DNA of 64,000 nt, from NCBI RefSeq assembly GCF_001039355.2, contig NW_019775398.1:284580-348579 (forward strand). Reading direction: 5' to 3'. Under the pieces are notes generated by a model that was not told where the DNA came from, made no database searches, and saw only the letters and a list, made by a program, of their open reading frames with translations. The stretch's first letter is position 1. Every line of letters starts with the position of its first letter. The position numbers were made by a program, and so were the translations under genes. Below are positions 54,291 through 64,000 of the stretch, piece by piece. This DNA comes from Lingula anatina. Its lineage: Eukaryota; Brachiopoda; Lingulata; Lingulida; Lingulidae.

Positions 54291-54887
54291 AACGGGGTGG
54301 GTTGAGTCGATCAATTGCCCTGTTTCACCTTGTTCTAAAATATTTATCCATTTATTTTGTAGTAGGGATTTAGATCGTAAATAATGAATTCGTTAACATT
54401 TACTTCAAGACGTTTACTGTCGAATTTCCTATTTTTGACCACTCTAAGAGGATGTTGATTTAAATGATTGTCTATCCTGTAATATTTGCCCAAGGTCATA
54501 CTACGTGTACCAGTAGCAGTGCGTATGTTGTCAAAGGTTCACTCTAAAATGAAACTTGTTCTACACTACTGGTGTTAAGTATACCAAACCACTTTCAGCA
54601 CTATGTACTTTTCGACAATTTTATTTGCAATAGGATGTGATAAGTGACTTCATAAATGTATAATACAACATGACGATGTGTTTCAGCAGTAATTATATTA
54701 CATCATTGTCCTATTTGTAGAATTTTGCAGCAGACAATTCTTGCTATGCGAAAATTATTATTATTATTCTGAAAATTATTATTATTCTGAAGGTTGTATC
54801 AACATGTAACTCCAGGTCGGCTGAACAAACCTTATATCAGGTGCATAGTCCTTCCCAGTGACTGCATCTGGTTAAGACACACTCACG

Positions 54888-55007
54888 ATGCCGTTCCTTC
54901 TCGACGCCGCTGCAAAGATTGGAGATATCGACACAGTGCGTCGCCTGCTAGAAAGTCAAATATACTATGTAAACGAGAGGACAGACATGGATGGATGGGG
55001 TGGACTT
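54888..55007 (+). CDS. Ankyrin gene exon 1
   Basis: ATG, 40 codons, donor GGACTT|GTAAGT, phase 0. LLDAAAKIGDIDTVRRLLES is the second half of a capping ankyrin repeat. It ends DMDGWGGL, resembling the DGWTPL start of the next repeats. Confidence 0.8.
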
Positions 55008-58000
55008 GTAAGTATTGCCAAAAATGAGCATGCAAAGCATATTGAGAATTTGCTACTGATATGAATAAAAAGGCAGTAATTGGAAATTGATAATAGTTGA
55101 TAATAGTTACACAGTAACATGCCTCGCAAACATTGTACAGAACGCGTGGAGCACTGCGCTGAAGGTACATGTAAATGCATGCATGGTGCTTGAAATGTAC
55201 ACGTTTTAGTTTGGTTGCGTTACACAAGTAGTTTTTAATTGTTTAAAATGCATTTTCGTCCGTTAACATTACACGTGGGTTTTTATACTCTTTTTGAAAC
55301 GTGTGTTAACCGAATGTGGCATGTAATTAATACTTCATACTTTTATAAATAATGAATATTAAAATAATAATCTCAAATTAAGGAATCAAAAGAATCTTAA
55401 TTCAAAGTCTAGTCCTTAAATCCGTGTATAAAACCATTTGTGAATTTTCAAAAAAACTTATAAGTTCGATTTGACACTTGAAAATAAAACCTCTTTGGTC
55501 TCTCTTTGTTACATACGTAGTAATCAAATATACAGGGTTACTGCTTAATATGGAATTTTTTATCATTGTTATTTTTGAGTGCTTATCAAAATTTATTTGG
55601 CTTGACCCATCAAAAAAGTATGTCATTGAGTGATAAAAATATCCAGTCTTCAATTGTGAGATATTTTGGTCAATAATATCAAATATGACATAAGATGGCA
55701 TTCAAAAGAAAAGAACACCCCCAGAAAATCATATCAACAGTTTGATGTCAGTATTAATTTTAAGCTCAAATATTAAAGAAAATGGTAGCCTCCTGACAGT
55801 GATATGTTACCCAGTCAAAGAACTCATTACAGTAAATCATGACCAGTCATCAATAGCGGGTATAACTTCCAGCAGCCGCTTGCAGCGCCCTCATCCTACT
55901 CCCTGTGACAAGTTTTTTAGAGTTTGGATGGGGATATCATTCCACGCAGTGATATTTGCCTGGCGCAGTTCACTCTTTAGCGGCCGATGACCATAGTTAT
56001 TAATTCTGTGAGTTACTTCCGCCCACAGATTTTCAATTGGGTAAATATCTGGAGAGTTTGCAGGCCAGGGCAGTTGTTGAACCCATCGGTTTTGAAGAAA
56101 AACAGTGGTTCTGCGAGCTCGATGTGGGGTTGCGCAGTCGTCTTGGTACACAAAGTTGTTCCTGAAATGACTCGTACAAATCGAAGCATTGTTTGCTGTA
56201 GAATGTCTCTGTAGGAACCCTGGTTGAGATTGCCTCCTAGAAAAACCAAATGGTTCTGGGCAACGGCATGAAATGCTCCCAAAGCAAAAATGTTACCATC
56301 CCCTGTTTGCACCCTAGGTAGCAAATAATCATCGTTTATGCCTCTTGTACGCGTCGGCGGACACGGATTCGGCAGTCAACCCTATAAACTCCATATCTGG
56401 CCTCATCACCGCAAACCGACGTGTTTCCAGTGTTTTGGCTGCAAACGCACGTGATCCCCAGCCCTTTGCCAACGTCGCTGTATATGACCTGCTGTTAACA
56501 GTGGTTTCCCTACTAGTCTTCGTGCAAAATAACCGGCTTGCAGTAATCTCTTGTTCACGAGGGACCTTGAAACGGGCGTTTGAATGACATTCTGCCACTC
56601 TTTTCTGAGGACACTGCTTGTCTTTGTACGACCAGCACGGTTCACTCTAAGTAGAAAGCGAACCTGTCTTTTTGTTATGATACGCGGACACCCTGGCCGA
56701 GGTGTTGGAGCAGGTGCTTTTGTTGTAGCTTTACTTTGGAGGACTTTACTAACGGTTCCTGATAAATGTTGCATCGCCTGGCAACGGCTGTCCGTTTCTG
56801 ACCATTTTCTCTGAGAGCAAGAATCCTATTGTAAGCTGCGTTGCTCAGCTGTTGAACCATATCTTCTCTAAGGTACCTGTCAAGTTTCAGAGCGATTGCT
56901 TCTGTAATTACACGCCAAAGATTGGCCAAACCCATGCGTTTTTATACAAGAGCAGAAATTGCCGAAAAGACCACCCTTCACATTTCTGACCACAGAACAT
57001 GCAACTGCATGCATCAATTGTTTCGAGAGTTGTGTGGCAATTAGGTAACACACCTAGCTACATATGGAGTGACACCTCAATTTTGGATTTAATGAAGTTA
57101 GAGAGAAAATAAATATTTTGTAGACAATTTACTGGCCAAAAAATAATATTCCACATTAAGTAGTAACCCTGTATTTAATGTATTTTTGCATTAACATATT
57201 ATGTTTTTTAAAAATTATTATTGATACGTGAATAAACCTATTGCGGCATGTAATTAATCTTTAATACTCTTAAATAATCTCATATTGAAAAATCTAAGAA
57301 TCTTAATTCGAGGTCCAGTCCTTATATCCGTATATCGAATCATTTGTGAATATTCAAATCAAAGAACTCTACAGTCTATCTTCCTTAAAATGTAAACCGA
57401 AACCAAAGAAGCCGTAAGCCCTACAAAGGAGGAATTTTGCAATGTATTCGAGTTTTAAGAAAGACACCTCAGATATCTTTGAAATAACAAAAAACCTAAT
57501 ATATACCAACATTACGCACGGCCTTACAGGATACACGTTAGCAGTCTTCCCTTCAATAACACATTAGTATAAATATCAACATGTACATCATCTCCCTTAC
57601 CTGCTGTGATGTACTAGAATATCATCTCTTTGATGCTCTGCTGTTTGAAGATCAAAATAATTTTGATTTATTCAATTAACATTTATCCCATTTTATAAAA
57701 ATCCACTTACATGACATAAAATATCTGTCTGTCTGGTATGTCGCTTAATTGAAAACATTGTGTATCTCCAGTATGGCTGGACACCTCTTCATTACGCTGC
57801 TACAGTGCCGCCGGAATGTCCCCTTACTTACCCTCCGGGTCGCTGCGGGTTGTACGGACGGCTTGGCTCAGTAACTATGGAAATAACATTGTCATCCATA
57901 CGCTGTTTGGTTTCTGTCAACAATAGTTCCATACCCTGTCCGTCGGGTAATTATCGTGACAAACTTTCTGCTAACAAAAGAGCCCAACCCTAGCTCGCTG

Positions 58001-61000
58001 AGATAAAGATCGAAGGTGAGCGTGGTCGCAATTGAGTGTTCGTCCAAGCGTTAATTGACCTTTAATGCGCGGTGGCTTCACTCTACTTTGATCACTCTAC
58101 TTTGATACGGAGATTTTAAGTATAAGAACTTGCCAACAGTGATTTTTAAAAGTCGCTTTACCAAAAAGATTCGCTGATGACAGCAATTTTCGTGTACATT
58201 GTAGCTATGAATTGATTGAATTTACATAGAGTTTAATAAATGAATTTATGAATTTATTAAAGATCAAATAAAACACTACTCGTACTTGTACATGTAATAT
58301 TTATTAGGCTTCATTATTATACATATTTATTATACATATTATGAACAAGATTGAAATTAATGTTTATAGTATGTCCTTATATTTCTATAAGCTTTGTTCA
58401 TAGACGAAATGCATTTTTTCCAAAAAGACTTGTCAGTTGTTTCAGTGATAAACATTTTGTTAGCCATATCTTTAATATAGTTCTGTCTATATTTGCATAT
58501 AGGATCTCTCCCATCTACACCCGTAACATTTCTGTCCTTTCGTATTCGTTCATCAATCGTAAACAACCTTCCCATCAACTGAACGCAAAAGTTGCCTGGG
58601 GAACTGGCCCGTTGTCGAATTTCGAATATTTCTTTATTTGACAAGGCGACGGGTGGCCGGCCGAAAGACTGATTCCTTGATTCTGTAGGACACAAAGTAG
58701 GAACTGTGTACGTGACCGGTAGCGGTAAAGTTGTACACCTAAATCTACAAAATCTACTTAATCTACAGGACACCTCTTCATTGCGCTGTTAGAGGTGGTC
58801 ACTGCAATGCAGTAACTCTCCTCATCCAGCACGGAGCTGATCCCCACCGTGAAGACATTGTAGGTATATGTGCGGTGCTTGAAAAAACAACCCAATCATC
58901 AGCCTCTCTTTTTTATATACGCAGAAATTAAATGTATTTAATTAATTTTTTTCGTAAACATATTGTGTGTTCTTAATATTATTATCATTGGTACGTTTAT
59001 AAATTAATTGCGGTATTTAATCAATCTTTAATACTCTAAAATAATCTCAAATTGAGAAATCGAAAGAATCTCTATTCGAGGCCCAGTCCTTAAACCCAAA
59101 TATCGAATCCTTTGTGAATTTTCAAAATAAAGAACTATACAGTTGGATTTTACACTTTAAATTGTTGAAAATAATATCCCTTAAAAAATGTAACCCGAAA
59201 ACCAAAGAACCCGTACAAAGAAAGAAATTTGAAACGCATGCGAGTTTTAAGAAAGACACCTCAGATGTCTTTGAAATAACTGAAAATCTGGTATATTCTC
59301 AACATTACACACGGCCTGACTGGATTATAAACGGATAAAGGTAAGCTGTTTTCCCTTCCATATCACATAAGTTTTTATATCTACAGGTACATCATCTCCC
59401 TTACCTGCTGTGATATACTTGTATGTTATCTCTTTGAGGCACCGCTGTTTGAATGTCAAAATAATTTTGATTTATTCAATTAACAGTGCATCCCATTTTA
59501 TAACAATCCACTTACATGGCATAAAATATGTCTGTCTGGTATGTCGCTTCATTGAAAACATTGTGTATCTTCAGGATGGCTGGACACCTCTTCATTACGC
59601 TGCTTTGTGTGGTCACTGTAATGCCGCAGCTCTCCTCATCCAGCACGGAACTGATCCCTCCAGTACTGACAAGGTATGTATAAGTGTGTTATACTTGAAA
59701 TATACCACCCCTTCTTTAGTTTCTCTGTGTTATATTCGAAGTAATTGAATATCTTTAAAATACCGATAACTAAAAACTGCTAATATTTCATCAACATTAC
59801 ACACGGTCTTGATATTAATAAAGCATTTTAATGCTTATCCCTTAAAAGGGATAAACGCTAGCAGCCTTTCCTTTGACAACACATTAGTATAGATACCAAC
59901 ATCTACATAATCTTCCTTACGTGCTTGCGTATATGTCATCTTCCTTAAGCACTGTTTTTTAAAGATGAAAATAGTTTAGATACATTTAATTGAAAGTGCC
60001 CCCCCCCCTGTTTTATAATGATCCATTTACATTTCATACAATGTGTCTGTCTGGTATGCCACTTCATTGAAAACATTGTGTATCTTCAGCTTGGCAGGAC
60101 GCCTCTTCATTACGCTGCTAGAGGTGGTCACTGCAATGCAGTAACTCTCCTCATTCAGCACGGAGCTGATCCCCGCCGTGAAGACATTGTAGGTATATGT
60201 GCGGTGCTTGAAAAAACAACCCAATCATTAGCCTCTCTTTTTTATATACGCAGAAATTAAATGTATTTAATTAATTTTTTTCGTAAACATATTGTGTGTT
60301 TTTAATATTATAATTATTGGTACGTTTATAAAGTAATTGCGGTATTTAATCTATCTTTAATACTCTAAACTAATCTCAAATTGAAAAATCGAAAGAATCT
60401 CTATTCGAGGCCCAGTCCTTAAACCCAAATATCGAATCCTTTGTGAATTTTCAAAATAAAGAACTATACAGTTGGATTTTACACTATAATTGTTGAAAAT
60501 AATATCCCTTAAAAAATGTAACCCGAAAACCAAAGAACCCGTACAAAGAAAGAAATTTGAAACGCATGCGAGTTTTAAGAAAGACACCTCAGATGTCTTT
60601 GAAATAACTAAAAAATCTGGTATATTCTCAACATTACACACGGTCTGACGGGGTTATAAACGGATAAAGGTAAGCTGTTTTCCCTTCCATATCACATAAG
60701 TTTTTATATCTACAGGTACATCATCTCCCTTACCTGCTGTGATATACTTGTATGTTATCTCTTTGAGGCACTGCTGTTTGAAGGTCAAAATAATTTTGAT
60801 TTATTCAATTAACAGTGCATCCCATTTAAAAAAAAATCCACTTACATGGCATAAAATATGTGTCTGTCTGGTATGTCGCTTCATTGAAAACATTGTGTAT
60901 CTTCAGGATGGCTGGACACCTCTTCATTTCGCTGCTATGTGTGGTCACTGTAATGTCGCAGCTCTCCTCATCCAGCACGGAACTGATCCCTCCAGTACTG

Positions 61001-62907
61001 ACAAGGTATGTATAAGTGTGTTATACTTGAAATATACCACCCCTTCTTTAGTTTCTCTGTGTTATATACGAAGTAATTGAATATCTTTAAAATACCGATA
61101 ACTAAAAACTGCTAATATTTCATCAACATTACACACGTTAATACACATATTAATAAAGCATTAACGGATAAACGTCAGCAGCCTTTCCTTCAACAACACA
61201 TAAGTAAAGATACCAACATTTACATAATCTTCCTTACGTTCTGTTGTGCATATTTACTCTCTCTGAAGCACTGTTTTTTAAAGATGAAAATAGTTTTGAT
61301 ACATTTAATTAACAGTGCACCCCGTTTTATAATGATCCATTTACATTTCATAAAACTTCAGGATGGCAGGACGCCTCTTCATTGCGCTGTTATATGTGGT
61401 CACTACGATGTAGCAGCTCTCCTCATCCAGCACGGAGCTGATCTTTCCAGTACAGACGAAGTATGTATATGTGTGTTATACTTGAAATATACCACCCCTT
61501 CATTAGTTTGTCTGTGTTTTATACGAAGTAATTGAATATCTTTAAAATACCGATAACTAAAAACTGCTAATATTTACTGCTAACATTACACACGGTCTTA
61601 ATATTAATAAAGCATTTTAATGCTTATCCCTTAAAAGGGATAAACGCTAGCAGCCTTTCCTTTGACAACACATTAGTATAGATACCAACATCTACATAAT
61701 CTTGCGCTGCTGAAGGTGGTCACTGCAATGTAGTAACTCTCCTCATACAACACGGAGCTGATCCCCGCCTTGAGGACAATGTAGGTATATGTGTGGTACT
61801 TGAAAAAACAATTCCTTTATCGGTCTCTCTTTGCTATATACACAGAAATTAAATATATAGTTAATTTATCTGTATTAACATATTATGTGTTTTTATATTA
61901 TTATTATTATTGATATGTTTATAGACTAATTGCGGAATGTAATTAATCTTTAATACTCCAAAATAATTTCAAATTGAGAAATCAAAAGAATCTCAGTTCG
62001 AGGCCCAGTCCTTAAACCCGAATATCTAATCCGTTGTGAATTTTGAAAATAAAAATCCATTCAGTTGGATTTAACACTTTAAATTGCTGAAAATATTCTT
62101 TAAAAATGTAACCCGAAAACCAAAGATCCCGTACAAAGAAGAAAATGTGAAACGTATGCAAGTTTTAAGAAAGACTCCTCAGGCTGTTGATCATGTCGAA
62201 AAGTTACAACGTGCTGTTTGCGTCCTCCAAAAGCCGCACTGTATTCCATGAAATTATTTTGTTTAATGAAATTAATATTATCTATCCTTGATTTGCATCA
62301 TCACACTAAGAAATATTCAGAAAATGGATGAAAAGCTTGTAACTTTGTACTCTTTACTTTATATTTGTATATAAATATATATATTCTTCGGGGGGAATCG
62401 TCCGGGGGGAATTGTCCTTGGGGGGAATTGTCCGGGGGGGAATTGTCCTGATACCAAATATTCCATATTAAATGTCAAGTCTGTATCTACATCATTTCTT
62501 AGCAGCAGTTATAGTGTTACACGTATTTTAGACAGTCTTGTTTGTAAAGGAAAATGGGAATGGTATAATTCCTTTCCCTCCCACATTGGTAACAGTCATT
62601 CAATCAAAATATCTAATCAATATGTTTGAAAATACTTAATTTATGGCTGTTTTAGGAGGTGTCAAGGCCAGGATGAACAGCAAAATAGGTCAATCTACAC
62701 ATAATTATTAAAAATATAAAATAACGCTATTATCTGACTAGTTTTAATGTTCTGTTATTCTCAACAGAGCGGGAATTGTATGACACATGTTGAATAAATC
62801 AGTTTATTTGATTTCAGTTCGGTATAAAGCCCAGTTATTGTGCACGGTGTCATGGTAATGGTGATATAGACACGCTGCTGAGGAGGTTTGAAAGTGATCA
62901 TATCCAG
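54888..62907 (+). CDS. Ankyrin-repeat gene built from tandem 99-nt exons (3' end beyond window)
   Basis: Exon 1 is 54888-55007 (MPFLLDAAAKIGDIDTVRRL...). Clean ankyrin exons follow: 59575-59673, 60090-60188, 60907-61005, 61362-61460, each exactly 33 codons in phase 0 and each one ankyrin repeat (TPLHYAA..GH..AA.LLIQHGAD). A further 90-nt exon is at 62818-62907. Damaged units are at 57772, 58769 and 61703. Two exon types alternate: W (DGWTPLH...GTDPSSTDK) and R (LGRTPLH...GADPRREDI). Introns are duplicated with the exons, at near identity over 1.33 kb. Because all exons are symmetric, any number can be skipped or added without a frameshift. Ankyrin repeats bind proteins. The specific role is unknown. 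Confidence 0.8.
55531..57173 (-). mobile_element. Tc1/mariner-like transposon with intact inverted ends
   Basis: Bounded by TA target duplications (55531-55532, 57172-57173) and inverted ends CAGGGTTACTGCTTAATATG and CACATTAAGTAGTAACCCTG, similar over about 30 bp. About 1.64 kb long. It lies in intron 1 of the ankyrin gene and encodes a degraded transposase on the minus strand. Confidence 0.93.
55891..56935 (-). pseudogene. Tc1-like transposase, frameshifted relic
   Basis: Pieces in shifting minus-strand frames show an N-terminal helix-turn-helix (YNRILALRENGQKRTAVARR), a GCPRIITKRQ linker typical of Tc1 proteins, WQNVIQTPVSRSLVNKRL, then QDDCATPHR and SPDIYPIENLWAEV, the last two DDE-region signatures. 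At least three frame changes prevent a full product. Confidence 0.88.
57772..57815 (+). pseudogene. Broken W-type ankyrin exon (5' part only)
   Basis: Acceptor TCTCCAG|TAT then YGWTPLHYAAT, after which the sequence stops matching the repeat at about 57808-57815. The frame continues to TAG at 57991-57993 through unrelated sequence. Confidence 0.7.
57832..57932 (-). other. Candidate minus-strand coding exon inside the insertion
   Basis: ATG at 57932 starts 33 codons (MELLLTETKQRMDDNV, VTEPSRPYNPQRPGG) that run into a very strong donor GGAGG|GTAAGTAAG. The frame is open six codons upstream of the ATG to a stop. Together with the BEN exon this suggests that the inserted segment carries minus-strand gene pieces. 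Confidence 0.3.
58357..58682 (-). CDS. BEN-domain terminal exon
   Basis: On the minus strand a good acceptor (CTTTGTGTCCTACAG|AATC) opens 107 codons and TAA, with AATAAA 26 bp beyond the stop (58326-58331). The protein contains GNFCVQLMGRLFTIDERI, then DGRDPICKYRQNYIKDMANK and FWKKCISSMNKAYRNI. This matches the BEN fold pattern (a FA/V-LLxxLFT helix, a G-x-x-x-L/I-D region and a W-xxC-xxxI/M-N helix). BEN domains bind DNA and occur in chromatin factors and in some DNA-virus and transposon proteins. The upstream exons were not found. No in-frame ATG exists before the domain, so this is a fragment or the last exon of a nested gene. Confidence 0.6.
58769..58859 (+). pseudogene. R-type ankyrin exon with damaged 5' end
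   Basis: TPLHCAVRGGHCNAVTLLIQ continues to the usual donor GACATT|GTAGGT, but the first 8 bases of the normal exon are missing. The new acceptor (ATCTACAG|GAC) would enter in phase 2 and not phase 0, so it cannot be spliced in frame with its neighbours. Confidence 0.7.
59575..59673 (+). CDS. Ankyrin exon W2
   Basis: Acceptor CTTCAG|GAT, donor GACAAG|GTATGT, 33 codons, phase 0. DGWTPLHYAALCGHCNAAAL and HGTDPSSTDK. Confidence 0.88.
60090..60188 (+). CDS. Ankyrin exon R2
   Basis: Acceptor CTTCAG|CTT, donor GACATT|GTAGGT, 33 codons, phase 0. LGRTPLHYAARGGHCNAVTL and HGADPRREDI. Confidence 0.88.
60907..61005 (+). CDS. Ankyrin exon W3
   Basis: Acceptor CTTCAG|GAT, donor GACAAG|GTATGT, 33 codons, phase 0. 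Nearly identical to the exon 1332 bp upstream (Phe for Tyr, Met for Leu and Val for Ala differences). Confidence 0.88.
61362..61460 (+). CDS. Ankyrin exon, R/W hybrid
   Basis: Acceptor CTTCAG|GAT, donor GACGAA|GTATGT, 33 codons, phase 0. It begins like R (DGRTPLH) and ends like W (SSTDE), with a W-type downstream intron, so it is probably a product of unequal crossing-over or gene conversion. Confidence 0.85.
61703..61780 (+). pseudogene. R-type ankyrin exon truncated at its 5' end
   Basis: Intron sequence ending CATCTACATAATCTT joins directly to the middle of an R exon (AEGGHCNVVTLLIQHGADPR) with an intact donor GACAAT|GTAGGT. The acceptor and first seven codons are deleted. Confidence 0.75.
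62390..62450. repeat. Four tandem GGGGGGAATTGTCC-type units
   Basis: Four units of about 14-16 bp share GGGGGGAAT(T/C)GTCC. G-runs of six or more make a G-quadruplex possible on the plus strand. Confidence 0.9.
62818..62907 (+). CDS. Ankyrin gene exon with diverged repeat
   Basis: Acceptor ATTTCAG|TTC, donor ATCCAG|GTAAGT, 30 codons, phase 0. GDIDTLLRRFESDHIQ resembles GDIDTVRRLLESQI of exon 1, so a new capping-type repeat starts here. The following exons lie beyond the window. Confidence 0.7.
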
Positions 62908-64000
62908 GTAAGTTTATGCACAGCATACAAATACCTAGCACATGAGTTAAATATCATAACAGTTGTGTAGCATACAAGAAACGCCAGTCAAATCTACACT
63001 AAGCATGATCATGATTTAATTTTTTACATTTTTCTTACTTACCATCTGAACTGATAGGTTTGATTGTAAACCTGATGCTGTATGTGTGACCATGGTAGCT
63101 ACAGTACTCATCCGACGACTTTAAAACCTCCCTGCCTTAGAACATTTCTGTAATATGGACGATATTGCAGGACTTTATTTCCAATACCAGTCAATGTTTT
63201 TTTTACTTATCATCCAGTGAGGGCACGCCCAATTAATCACATTTAAATTTCGCTATAATAATTGTTTCATTTAGATTGACCCGGTTCCTGTTAATGGTGA
63301 TATATCTATAATAATATGTAGTAATTTCAAGTCTGACGTATTATCTTTTGCTGAAGTTTTTTTTTTTTTTTCTGTATATAAGAAAAGGTACCATCTCAAA
63401 AGGTGACCAAAGCTTTTTAATGCTAGAACATTCGGTACAATATAATATTCTTTTTGCTGTATATAAGAAAAGTAACCATCTCAAAAGGTGACCAAAGCTT
63501 TTCAATGCTAAAACATTCAGTACATCCGTATTACATTATCGGGATGGTATTCCTTAACGATATCTGTATTAAAGTTGAACGTTTATCAAAGAAAAGAAAG
63601 GCGGAACCGGGGAGTATCACAATAGGACACGTGCTTCCATTTCTCGTCCTTTATCTACTGTGTATATAAGAAAGCACGCATTGTAAAAACCAGCCATTGG
63701 TCTTTAAGGTTTTTTGTTGTTAATTTTTTAACCAAAAGTCAACTGAGAATGCCAGATACAGTTTTCCGCTACATAGTTTATTTAAGGCTAAAAGTCAAGT
63801 CTAAATAACTGTAAAGCTCTCTCTATCTGTCCGTCCCTCGAGTCTCAGTCCCTCCCTCCATCTCGATATCCCTTTATTCAACTGCATTTTAAATAGACCT
63901 TATCTAATATGCAACCAGCAACATATTCTATGTTACTGGCCTGAATATATTAAAGCTGAATCGTTGGTGCATTTCGCATAACATGTAACTTGTCTGAACA
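62908..64000. other. Right-edge intron sequence
   Basis: No further exon is recognised. It contains two direct copies of an 85-bp-spaced unit (63372-63441 and 63457-63526) and a poly-T run. Confidence 0.6.
63372..63526. repeat. Direct repeat, 85-bp period
   Basis: CTGTATATAAGAAAAG...CCATCTCAAAAGGTGACCAA...GCTTTTTAATGCTAGAACATTC occurs twice with about 70 matching bases per copy, separated by about 15 bp. Confidence 0.9.

Larger units (their letters stand above)
44566..54887. other. Intergenic region between Roco and ankyrin genes
   Basis: 10.3 kb of AT-rich DNA. Contents: MITE (44702-44853), TAGGCCTA-rich patch (44935-45190), (TTTA)n runs, a minus-strand LINE tail (45780-46062), a tandem duplication (50864-51170), a possible distal Roco first exon (51288-51450) and diverged local repeats (52560-54290). 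No other coding frame is convincing. Confidence 0.6.
55240..57500. repeat. Ankyrin-gene intron repeat copies flanking the Tc1 insertion
   Basis: The block ending in AATCTCAAATT...TCTAGTCCTTAAATCCG...TTTGTGAATTTTCAA (55240-55500) recurs at 57180-57500. It recurs again at 58960-59340, 60280-60670 and 61890-62170, so the ankyrin-intron unit was amplified at least five times in this gene. Confidence 0.8.
58860..61860. repeat. 1.33-kb tandem duplication array of ankyrin exon plus intron units
   Basis: The sequence 58860-59674 is repeated at 60189-61006, offset 1329-1332 bp, with near identity including introns. A third, shortened unit follows to about 61860. Each full unit carries one R-to-W exon pair. 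Confidence 0.9.

Noticed and set aside
55742-56814. Plus-strand frames over the Tc1 element
   Set aside because: Antisense shadows of the transposase relic.
58351-58641. 96-codon plus-strand frame opposite the BEN exon
   Set aside because: The minus strand has domain, acceptor and poly(A) evidence; the plus strand has none.
62160-62270. DHVEKLQRAVC-like short frame suggesting another LINE tail
   Set aside because: Too short (about 20 codons) and no further retroelement similarity around it.
1-64000. CRISPR arrays, bacterial operons, prophage or integron structures
   Set aside because: Spliced genes, microsatellites and metazoan families show this is animal nuclear DNA. No spaced direct repeats of CRISPR type were seen.

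Overview
The window is 64 kb of AT-rich animal nuclear DNA. It shows GT-AG introns, many microsatellites, LINE tails, a Tc1-like transposon, MITE-like inverted repeats and one assembly gap (76-462). The gene set is an EF-hand NADPH oxidase of the NOX5 type, an LRR-Roc-COR (Roco) GTPase without a kinase domain, and a fast-duplicating ankyrin gene. Together with frequent TACATGTA-type repeats this suggests a marine invertebrate (lophotrochozoan or basal deuterostome). The exact clade cannot be fixed from sequence alone. Most real exons were assembled by hand from splice sites, reading phase and family motifs.

Layout. 1-7.0 kb: degraded LINE 3' end, assembly gap, a 225-bp MITE and an isolated tRNA-Thr(CGT). 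7.0-20.5 kb (+): NOX5-A, 13 coding exons, 1098 codons, every exon junction in phase. Its last intron holds what looks like a nested first exon under an E2F-type palindrome, split by a 375-bp foldback element with a 9-bp target duplication. 22.0-29.2 kb (-): NOX5-B, 11 coding exons, 830 codons, tail-to-tail with A. It has the same intron phases plus one extra intron, no detectable EF-hands, and changes in NADPH-site signature residues. 30-39 kb: mostly repeats and possible 5' exons. 39.1-44.6 kb (-): Roco gene, one huge exon for LRR-Roc-COR plus two small exons for a CxxC/CxxC module and an Ala-rich tail (1141 aa); its 5'UTR is spliced. 44.6-54.8 kb: intergenic repeats, a LINE tail, local duplications and a possible distal Roco 5' exon. 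54.9-62.9 kb (+): ankyrin gene built from 99-nt phase-0 exons amplified with their introns in 1.33-kb tandem units. It is invaded by a Tc1-like element and by a segment with a minus-strand BEN-domain exon, and it runs off the right edge.

Biology. The two NOX5-like genes encode membrane flavocytochromes that pass electrons from NADPH through FAD and two hemes to oxygen. A keeps a calcium-sensing N-terminus; B appears to have lost it. Both carry an exceptionally long linker between the FAD and NADPH subdomains that is divergent except for a shared RRLSTW...GQNF...PFIY block. The Roco and ankyrin genes have no obvious pathway link to the oxidases.
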